Below are positions 1-5,216 of a stretch of 6,995 nt of DNA, one piece after another. This DNA is from Planctomycetaceae bacterium (lineage in GTDB: Bacteria; Planctomycetota; Planctomycetia; Pirellulales; Thermoguttaceae): NCBI GenBank assembly GCA_031283515.1, contig JAITBS010000578.1, positions 1 through 6,995 on the forward strand, written 5' to 3'. The notes under the pieces were generated by a model. That model worked only from the letters and a program-made list of their open reading frames with translations. It was not told the origin of the DNA and did no database searches. A program made the position numbers and the translations under genes. Each line of letters opens with the position of its first letter. Positions within the stretch are counted from its first letter, which is position 1.

Positions 1-20
1 GTTGGTAAACATCCGGTAGG

Positions 21-40
21 CGGTGTTTTCCGAAACGCCG
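21..40. repeat. Hairpin with 8-bp stem
   Basis: CGGTGTTT (21-28) can pair with AAACGCCG (33-40) across a TCCG tetraloop, with one G-U pair. No T-run follows on the plus strand, so it is not a classical intrinsic terminator. It could be the decayed end of a gene or element, or part of a structured RNA cut by the window edge. Confidence 0.4.
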
Positions 41-163
41 TGATGTACTTGCCGACTTGCCCCTGTTGACGGACGGAAATGAAGGACTCACTGCGTACAA
101 CATGATACTAAGCCCAACCGTTGCGACCGTGGATTTATTGTATTGTATTATTTAAAACCCTTC

Positions 164-197
164 GGCGAAAGGTCGCCTACCTGTTAGTTGCCTACCT
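164..197. repeat. Small hairpin plus GCCTACCT direct repeat
   Basis: GGCGA (164-168) pairs with TCGCC (173-177) over the loop AAGG. The octamer GCCTACCT occurs at 175-182 and again at 190-197, a 15-base period. The second copy ends in a short T-run (197-200). A weak terminator for something upstream is possible, but the stem is only five base pairs. Confidence 0.35.
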
Positions 198-260
198 TTT
201 AATTTCCAACAGTAAACCAATTCAAAAAAAATTCCACTGATATATTACATTAAAGGGAAC

Positions 261-341
261 AATGAGGTAATGAGGTTGTTGTTTATATTCTCTTTTTGCT
301 ACTGAGGTTGTTTTGTTTGTTGAATTAGGTGAAAATGAGGT
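261..341. repeat. Four TGAGGT direct repeats upstream of malQ
   Basis: AATGAGGT occurs twice in tandem (261-268 and 269-276). TGAGGTTGTT follows at 303-312 and AATGAGGT again at 334-341. The TGAGGT cores at 271, 303 and 336 are 32 and 33 bases apart, close to three helical turns. This is what an array of regulator half-sites would look like, but the motif matches no operator I can name and may be chance. Confidence 0.35.
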
Positions 342-392
342 TCTGTCGCAGGCGGAGTACAGCCGAAACAACAATAATTCCGCTTGAGACAC

Positions 393-423
393 TATTAACT
401 TATTCCATATTAACTTATTCCAT
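393..423. repeat. 15-bp tandem duplication
   Basis: TATTAACTTATTCCA occurs twice without mismatch, at 393-407 and 408-422, with one further matching T at 423. It ends one base before the TTGACA box of the malQ promoter candidate. It looks like a recent replication-slippage duplication and could vary in copy number between strains. Confidence 0.8.
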
Positions 424-424
424 C

Positions 425-452
425 TTGACAATTTGTTATTTTTAGCGAAAAT
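425..452 (+). promoter_or_regulatory. Candidate sigma-70-type promoter for malQ
   Basis: A perfect -35 hexamer TTGACA (425-430) is followed after 16 bases by GAAAAT (447-452), a 4 of 6 match to TATAAT. Transcription would start near 459 and give a leader of about 33 bases before the malQ ATG. The -10 is mediocre and the promoter style of this organism is unknown, so this is only a candidate. Confidence 0.4.
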
Positions 453-491
453 AAAAAACTCCCTGAAATTTCAAATTTACCAGATGGATCA

Positions 492-2039
492 ATGGATTTA
501 AAACAACGTATCAGCGGCGTTTTGATGCCACTTTCCTCGCTTTTCGGCAGTTCCTTTTGCGGCGATCTCGGTGAAGGTTCCCGACGATTTGCCGATTTTT
601 TGAACCGCTCCGGCCAGAAAATCTGGCAACTCCTGCCAGTTAATCCAATTGATGATTGCTTTTCGCCCTACGCAAGCGTCTCAACCTTTGCCGGTGACCC
701 AATTTATATTGATTTAGAAGATTTGGTACAGACCGGATTGCTTGAACCGGATGAAGTTGTTTCAATTCCGTCCGCACCAAAAAGCAGAACCGTTTTTCAT
801 GTCGCCCGTGAAATTCGAATACAACAGCTAAAAAAAGCATTCAACCGGTTTCGCCGCTCATCAGTTAGCACCAAATATCATAAGATTTTTGATAAGTTCG
901 TCGATGAAAATCCCTGGATCGGTCCCCATGCCTTGTTCTGTGCTTTAAGTGAAAAATTTGGAACCTTCGATTGGACATGCTGGCACGACAAAGCACTGCG
1001 AAATGCCGATCAGGAAGCCCTGCGGAAAATCTATCCCGAACTCGAAGAATCAATCCTCTTTCAAACATTTCTACAACTTTTATTTACCGTCCAATGGAAT
1101 GAATTTCATCATTATTGCCGGAATCTTGGTATCAGTTTAATCGGTGATATTCCTATTTACGTCTCAAAAAATAGTGTTGACACCTGGTCGGAACCGCGGC
1201 TTTTTCAACTGGATGAACATGGACACATGAACCGAGTTGCCGGAGTTCCCGCCGATAGTTTCAATCCCGACGGGCAACGATGGAACGCTCCGCTTTACGA
1301 TTGGGATGTTCACAAAACGGAAAATTACGCATGGTGGTCTTTTCGTATCGGAAACTCCTTGCAACGGTTCGACGCAATTCGGCTTGATCATTTTATCGGT
1401 TTTTATAACTATTTTAGTATGACTCCTCAACCTGATCCCAATGATACCGGTTATTGGGTTCCGGGACCAGCCTATGATTTTTTCGACACAATTTTACGCG
1501 AATTTCCCAACGCTCAACTAATTGCCGAAGATTTAGGAGTGATGAATCCCGGTGTTCACCAATTGCGCGATCACTACGGATTTCCGGGAATTAACGTGTT
1601 CCAGTTTCATTTTGACTTCCGGCGAAACACCGACGCCACCGCAGAATGGAAAGAAAATTCGCTGGTCTGTACCGGAACACATGATACCAATACGTTAGCC
1701 GCATGGTTCGACGAAGTTCTTGCTGACCGTAGAAAACCGGAACCGTTTTGGGATTTGAAATTCCTTATGGAAATGCTCAAACCGTTTGTTCCATCCGGTT
1801 CTTCGCTTAACCGCCGGACAATTATTGAAGCAATTATCCGAAAAGTCATGAGTTCACCGGGTAATGTTGCCATTTTTCCCATGCAGGATTTGCTGCAGCT
1901 TCCAGCCGAAGCCCGAATGAATTTTCCCGGTCATGCCGAAGGAAATTGGGTTTGGCGGCTGGACGAGTCATTATTGACCGACGAATTGTCTTACCAACTC
2001 GAACATTGGACTACTGAATTTAACCGTAATCAGTTGTAG
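492..2039 (+). CDS. malQ: 4-alpha-glucanotransferase (amylomaltase, GH77)
   Basis: This 515-residue cytoplasmic enzyme moves alpha-1,4-glucan segments between maltodextrins or glycogen-derived chains. It has the usual length of the short bacterial amylomaltases and shows GH77 motifs throughout: FAGDPIYIDL (66-75), IGDIPIYVS (217-225), the substrate loop GVPADSF (251-257) with GQRWNAPLYDW (261-271), and YGFPGINVFQF (362-372). By alignment with known amylomaltases the nucleophile is Asp299 in IRLDHF, the acid/base is Glu346 in IAEDLG, and the stabilising Asp is Asp398 in GTHDTNT. All three are present, so the enzyme should be active. The C-terminal NFPGHAEGNWVWRL block (477-490) is also typical, apart from His481 where Thr is common. 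The ATG at 484 runs into a stop after five codons, so the ATG at 492 is the first usable start; no Shine-Dalgarno sequence precedes it. No other glycogen or maltose gene lies in the window. Confidence 0.96.
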   Translation: MDLKQRISGVLMPLSSLFGSSFCGDLGEGSRRFADFLNRSGQKIWQLLPVNPIDDCFSPYASVSTFAGDPIYIDLEDLVQTGLLEPDEVVSIPSAPKSRTVFHVAREIRIQQLKKAFNRFRRSSVSTKYHKIFDKFVDENPWIGPHALFCALSEKFGTFDWTCWHDKALRNADQEALRKIYPELEESILFQTFLQLLFTVQWNEFHHYCRNLGISLIGDIPIYVSKNSVDTWSEPRLFQLDEHGHMNRVAGVPADSFNPDGQRWNAPLYDWDVHKTENYAWWSFRIGNSLQRFDAIRLDHFIGFYNYFSMTPQPDPNDTGYWVPGPAYDFFDTILREFPNAQLIAEDLGVMNPGVHQLRDHYGFPGINVFQFHFDFRRNTDATAEWKENSLVCTGTHDTNTLAAWFDEVLADRRKPEPFWDLKFLMEMLKPFVPSGSSLNRRTIIEAIIRKVMSSPGNVAIFPMQDLLQLPAEARMNFPGHAEGNWVWRLDESLLTDELSYQLEHWTTEFNRNQL

Positions 2040-2051
2040 TTGATAGTGAAT

Positions 2052-2067
2052 TGTGAATAGTGTCACA
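2052..2067. promoter_or_regulatory. CRP/FNR-type palindrome TGTGA-N6-TCACA
   Basis: TGTGA (2052-2056), six bases, then TCACA (2063-2067) is an exact match to the core consensus bound by the cAMP receptor protein CRP. It lies 13 bases after the malQ stop and about 100 bases before the nifS ATG, a position that would suit activation of nifS. Its left arm overlaps GAATAGT-like heptamers, so part of the match may come from the repeat. Whether this organism has a CRP-type regulator is unknown. Confidence 0.4.
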
Positions 2068-2105
2068 TGCGGAGTAATTCTGTAATGGTAATAATGTATT
2101 TGCGC

Positions 2106-2165
2106 CACTATTAACCGTTAGTTAACTATTAACTATCAACTATTCACTCATAACTATTAACTAAA
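2106..2165. repeat. AACTATT-type heptanucleotide repeat array
   Basis: Read in steps of seven from 2124: AACTATT, AACTATC, AACTATT, CACTCAT, AACTATT, AACTAAA, ending at 2165, four bases before the nifS ATG. CACTATT and AACCGTT (2106-2119) precede it, followed by four odd bases. Inverted copies lie just after malQ: AGTTGATAG (2038-2046) is the reverse complement of CTATCAACT (2133-2141), and GTGAATAG (2053-2060) of CTATTCAC (2140-2147). The spacer can therefore fold into a long imperfect stem. Heptanucleotide short tandem repeats of this general kind are known from several bacterial groups, for example cyanobacterial STRR elements. Confidence 0.7.
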
Positions 2166-2168
2166 AAG

Positions 2169-3362
2169 ATGATTTATCTTGACAATAATGCAACGACAGC
2201 GGTGGCACCGGAAGTTCGGGAGGCAATGACTCCGTTTTTCAGTGACGAATATTTTAATCCGAGTTCGATGTATGATGCCGCCAAACCGGTTAAACATGCA
2301 GTTGAATCTGCCCGTGAATTGATTACTCAATCTCTTGGTGCGTCGCACACTTCGGAACTGCTTTTTACTTCCTGCGCAACAGAAAGTCTCAACGCAGCAA
2401 TTTTCGGCGCAATCCGTGCCAATCCTGAACGACGGCATCTGATCACCACCGCCGTAGAACATCCCGCCGTTCTCGAAGTCGGAAAAGAATTACAACGGGA
2501 AGGATTTGATGTTTCGTTTATTGGTGTTGACCGGCAAGGGAATCTGAATCTCGGTGAATTTGTACGGGAATTACGGAGTGATACGCTGCTTGTTGCGGTT
2601 ATGCACGCGAATAACGAAACAGGAGTGGTGTTTCCGATTGAACGAATTTCGCGGGTGGTCAAAGAAACCGACCCGTCTATTCTGTTCCTTTGTGATGCGA
2701 CTCAGTCAATGACCAAACTTCCTATCGGATTGAACAGTAATTTCCGTCATGTTGACATGTTAGCATTTTCGGGACATAAATTTCATACTCCTAAAGGAGT
2801 TGGAGGTTTGTATCTCCGGCGCGGAACCCGATGCCGGACGTTTCTGATCGGCGGACATCAAGAATCGGGACGGCGCGGCGGTACGGAAAATGTTCCGTAT
2901 ATCATCGGAATGGCGAAAGCAATCGCCTGCGCCGCCGAAACTCATGACACCGACTATAAACGTATGGAATATTTACGAAACAAATTGGAAAACGGAATTA
3001 TACAAAAAATTCCCAACGTCGAAGTCAACGGTTTCGGTGCGGAACGAATGCCGAACACGCTTAATATTGCTGTTCATTACATTGAGGGCGAGGGAATTTT
3101 GTATCAATTGAGTGCTCTTGGAATTTGTGCATCGAGCGGTTCTGCGTGTACTTCAGGTTCGCTGGAACCTTCGCATGTTTTAACGGCAATGGGAGTTCCT
3201 TTTACGGCAAAACATGGTTCTGTCCGATTCAGTTTGAGCCGGTACACAACAGAAAATGAAATTGATTTTGTTCTTGATAAATTCCCGGAAATTGTTGCAC
3301 GATTACGCCGTTTGTCGCCTTATTGGGATCAGACAACCAATAAACCAAGAGAACCAAAATAA
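2169..3362 (+). CDS. nifS: NifS-type class I cysteine desulfurase
   Basis: This PLP enzyme removes sulfur from cysteine, giving alanine and an enzyme persulfide used for Fe-S cluster assembly or other thiolation. It has 397 residues, normal for the family. Seen in the sequence: N-terminal YLDNNATT (3-10), His98 in VEHPAVL, ANNETG (147-152), Asp176 and Gln179 in CDATQS, the PLP lysine Lys204 in SGHKFHTPKGVG, GGHQESGRRGGTEN (228-241), and the catalytic Cys327 in SSGSACTSGS. The IEGEGIL, SLEPSHVL, RFSLSRYTTE and LSPYW stretches resemble NifS more than IscS. The ATG at 2169 is the natural start because the family motif begins two residues later; only a weak AAAAAG precedes it. No nifU, iscU or other nif gene is next to it, so nitrogen fixation cannot be inferred. 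Expression may be influenced by the CRP-like site and heptamer array just upstream. Confidence 0.95.
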   Translation: MIYLDNNATTAVAPEVREAMTPFFSDEYFNPSSMYDAAKPVKHAVESARELITQSLGASHTSELLFTSCATESLNAAIFGAIRANPERRHLITTAVEHPAVLEVGKELQREGFDVSFIGVDRQGNLNLGEFVRELRSDTLLVAVMHANNETGVVFPIERISRVVKETDPSILFLCDATQSMTKLPIGLNSNFRHVDMLAFSGHKFHTPKGVGGLYLRRGTRCRTFLIGGHQESGRRGGTENVPYIIGMAKAIACAAETHDTDYKRMEYLRNKLENGIIQKIPNVEVNGFGAERMPNTLNIAVHYIEGEGILYQLSALGICASSGSACTSGSLEPSHVLTAMGVPFTAKHGSVRFSLSRYTTENEIDFVLDKFPEIVARLRRLSPYWDQTTNKPREPK

Positions 3363-3551
3363 TTTTATGAAACAAAATAAATAATAGTAAAAGCATTCGG
3401 TTAATAGAGTACACTTCGCATTGTTAGTATTGATTTTTGTAATTATTCAGTGGAATTTTTATTTTTTACACACTTCCTGATGAGGACAACCGAAACCATA
3501 ACCACCAATATCCTGATTATCATTTTTGTAGAGACTTTTCCAACAATCTGA

Positions 3552-3585
3552 TTAATCCCATTTGCTTGTTAATCCCATCTGCTTG
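3552..3585. repeat. 17-bp tandem duplication with one mismatch
   Basis: TTAATCCCATTTGCTTG (3552-3568) is followed directly by TTAATCCCATCTGCTTG (3569-3585), with one T/C difference. Seventeen is not a multiple of three, so the duplication would break any reading frame across it. It resembles the 15-bp duplication upstream of malQ in size and type. Confidence 0.8.
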
Positions 3586-3738
3586 GTGTTCATCGGGACA
3601 ACTGATCGGAGCATCAACACTCTCAATATGACGTGTGTCGGTAAAAATTTGCTAAGTTACCAAACAACAGGTGAACACTAGGAAATTCATAGAAAGCAAT
3701 TTTTTCGTAAACGGTTACTTCCTTTGTGGCTTTACTGT

Positions 3739-3747
3739 TGTTATAAT
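3739..3747 (+). promoter_or_regulatory. Extended -10 promoter of the SorC-like gene
   Basis: TGTTATAAT is an exact match to the extended -10 consensus TGnTATAAT, with TATAAT at 3742-3747. No good -35 lies at normal spacing (TTCCTT at 3719-3724), which is typical of promoters that rely on an extended -10. Transcription would start near 3754, about 36 bases before the ATG at 3790. Confidence 0.55.
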
Positions 3748-3766
3748 TTCCACAATTGTTGAAATT
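3745..3766. promoter_or_regulatory. 22-bp near-perfect palindrome, candidate operator
   Basis: The outer arms AATTTC (3745-3750) and GAAATT (3761-3766) flank the palindromic core ACAATTGT (3752-3759). Ten of the eleven base pairs are symmetric; only 3751/3760 fails. The site overlaps the TATAAT box and the predicted transcription start, the classic position for a repressor. SorC/DeoR-type regulators are known to bind AT-rich palindromes, so autoregulation by the next gene's product is a reasonable inference. Confidence 0.5.
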
Positions 3767-3789
3767 GTTTTGGCATACACTTTAGAATT

Positions 3790-4968
3790 ATGAAAATTAT
3801 GGGAAAAAAAAAGCCAAAAGTGAAGTCAGCACGTTGGCATGCTTCACAAGAATCAGATGAACTTATTTTTGCAGTTTGTGATCGTTATTTTTTTCAGTTA
3901 GGAAAATCCGCACAAACATCAGAAGGTGAAGAACGTCAACGAGGTGCCGCTGCTTCGGTTGCCGAATGGATACAAAAAGAAAAAAATCGAGCAGATATCA
4001 CACGAGAAAAAATTTATCCCCTTTTTTGGGAAGCCTGTCACCGCGGTTTTCTCCTGCTACAACCCCCAACCGAACAAAATCTGAAAAAACATCTGGAAGA
4101 ATTTTATGCTCTGGAAAATTATCCGGGTGAAATCACTGTTGTTAATGTTCGCGGCGATTCGGCAGCTAAACATGTTACATCTGCCGCAGCCGATTTAATT
4201 GTCAGTCTCATTGACCGCGTTTGGAAAGAAAAAAAAGAAAAATATCCCAATAATCCCAAATTACAAGCCGTTCATCTCGGAATGGGTGCCGGTTACGCCG
4301 CAATGCTTGTCGCCAAACGACTCGCAACAAAAATTCATGCCGGCGAAGATGTTCCGCAACTTGTTCTACACGCCATTTCGTCCGGAGGTTTCCTCCCGCA
4401 TGAACCACACAAAGCTCCTTCAACTTATTTCACCTATTTCGATCCGTCCCTGACAAATATCAAATATGTCGCCCTCTTTTCTGCAACCGTCGTTGACCAC
4501 GATGACTACGAAAACCTCAAAAATAATCCCGGAATCCGCTTCTCATTTGAACAAAAAAATGATATCGATATCATCGTTACATCATTAGCCGCCGCCGATC
4601 ATGAACACGGTCTTTTAGTTCAGTATTTAACTCACTTGGTCGATCAAAAACTCTTACCGCCTAATTTGTTGGAAAAAATGCGGAATGCCGGTTGGGTTGG
4701 GGATGTCCAGTTTCGCCCGTATTCGGTCAATGGTCCCTTGACCGATATTTCTCCGGTTCGCGCTGTAACATTGTTCGAACTCGATGAATTGGTCGAATTA
4801 GCCAAAAATCCTCATAACGGCAAATTTGTTGTTCTGGTTGCCGGTCCCTGCGGTGAATGCGGCGCATCCAAAAAACATGCCCTCCAACCGCTCATCGCTA
4901 ACGAAAATCTACGCCTCTGGACTCACCTCGTTACAGACGCCAAAACCGCAAGAGAATTGTTAGAATAA
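3790..4968 (+). CDS. Divergent SorC/DeoR-like sugar-binding regulator
   Basis: This 392-residue cytoplasmic protein appears related to the SorC family, in which an N-terminal helix-turn-helix is joined to a domain that senses phosphorylated sugars. The C-terminal third fits best: VGDVQFRPYSVNG (303-315), then VVLVAG (347-352), Lys361/Lys362 and LVTDAKTARELL (380-391), matching the family's GD...G, AGG...K and LvTDe.tA..LL blocks. GMGAG (164-168) sits where the family has its glycine-rich sugar-phosphate loop. Residues 55-92 (AAASVAEW to GFLLLQPP) look like a weakly conserved helix-turn-helix followed by the family's RGI.. linker. Oddities are a basic N-terminus (KKKPKVK), a long spacer (about 38-70) in the DNA-binding part, and a CGEC pair (Cys354/Cys357) in the effector domain. 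An in-frame ATG at 3799 is an alternative start. The palindrome over its promoter supports a regulatory role. I see no neighbouring sugar transporter or kinase that reveals its ligand. A non-regulatory sugar-phosphate-binding protein remains possible. Confidence 0.7.
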   Translation: MKIMGKKKPKVKSARWHASQESDELIFAVCDRYFFQLGKSAQTSEGEERQRGAAASVAEWIQKEKNRADITREKIYPLFWEACHRGFLLLQPPTEQNLKKHLEEFYALENYPGEITVVNVRGDSAAKHVTSAAADLIVSLIDRVWKEKKEKYPNNPKLQAVHLGMGAGYAAMLVAKRLATKIHAGEDVPQLVLHAISSGGFLPHEPHKAPSTYFTYFDPSLTNIKYVALFSATVVDHDDYENLKNNPGIRFSFEQKNDIDIIVTSLAAADHEHGLLVQYLTHLVDQKLLPPNLLEKMRNAGWVGDVQFRPYSVNGPLTDISPVRAVTLFELDELVELAKNPHNGKFVVLVAGPCGECGASKKHALQPLIANENLRLWTHLVTDAKTARELLE

Positions 4969-5017
4969 ATTACTTAATTCAGAATCTATTCATAATGTAC
5001 ATTCTACTCATTACGAT

Positions 5018-5044
5018 TTTCGTTTTTTGACGGAATAAACGAAA
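5018..5044. repeat. Inverted repeat after the regulator gene
   Basis: TTTCGTTT (5018-5025) pairs with AAACGAAA (5037-5044), an 8-bp AT-rich stem about 50 bases after the regulator stop codon. No T-run follows on the plus strand, so it is at best a weak terminator or mRNA 3' end structure. Confidence 0.3.
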
Positions 5045-5104
5045 TTTATAGGAATTACAAGCAAAAACATACTCGGTAATATCTATCAGCAAAATCCAAT
5101 GTGT

Positions 5105-5124
5105 AATATTTCTAAAGAAATTTT
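5105..5124. promoter_or_regulatory. AT-rich palindrome upstream of the ATPase gene
   Basis: ATTTCT (5108-5113) and AGAAAT (5116-5121) are separated by AA, and the symmetry resumes at 5105-5106 and 5123-5124 after one mismatch. The ATTTC/GAAAT half-sites resemble those of the 3745-3766 palindrome. It lies about 95 bases before the ATPase start. In AT-rich DNA such symmetry can arise by chance. Confidence 0.25.
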
Positions 5125-5216
5125 CGTAAATTCGTTCACAAATAGAAATCAAAATGCAGGTGATTTTTCGTCCCAAAAATTAGGAAATAATCAGAAAAAA
5201 CACTGAAATATCATAA

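Larger units (their letters stand above)
1..491. other. Upstream spacer without a supportable gene
   Basis: No convincing coding sequence was found here on either strand. The first 120 bases are GC-richer (63 of 120 bases are G or C) than the AT-rich remainder. More than one frame is open at the left edge: a plus frame runs to a TGA at 67-69, and minus frames run off the window start from about position 103. A gene end could therefore be cut off at the window edge, but no frame gives a protein I recognise. The rest holds short repeats, two hairpins and the malQ promoter candidate, listed separately. A 69-codon minus-strand frame at 222-431 reads through the 15-bp tandem repeat and looks like chance. 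Confidence 0.5.
3363..3789. other. 427-base spacer between nifS and the regulator gene
   Basis: No intact gene is visible. No clear intrinsic terminator follows nifS; only a short AAAAT/ATTTT symmetry lies around the stop codon. A pair of minus-strand reading frames at about 3459-3651 may be a decayed gene (see findings). The segment also holds a 17-bp tandem duplication and, at its right end, the promoter and palindrome of the next gene. TCAGTGGAATTTTT at 3447-3460 is the inverse of 227-240 upstream of malQ. Confidence 0.5.

Noticed and set aside
1..103. Minus-strand partial genes running off the left edge
   Set aside because: More than one minus frame is open over this short stretch and none gives a recognisable protein; it cannot be resolved without flanking sequence.
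222..431. 69-codon minus-strand open frame
   Set aside because: It reads through the tandem 15-bp repeat (giving WNKLI twice), has no ribosome binding site and no recognisable domain, and lies in AT-rich spacer.
335..445. Short plus-strand frame MRFCRRRSTAETTIIPLE and onward
   Set aside because: Only about 36 codons, containing the tandem repeat (LTYSI twice) and overlapping the promoter candidate; no coding evidence.
2106..2165. CRISPR or tRNA-like structure
   Set aside because: The period is seven bases without spacers, and no tRNA arms or anticodon stem can be formed.
3229..3414. Minus-strand 61-codon frame over the nifS end
   Set aside because: It lies mostly antisense to the conserved C-terminus of nifS and is a shadow frame.
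4979..5176. 65-codon minus-strand open frame
   Set aside because: AT-rich spacer with Ile/Phe/Arg-rich translation, no ribosome binding site and no motif. The plus strand is also open over part of it (about 5036-5206), as expected by chance.
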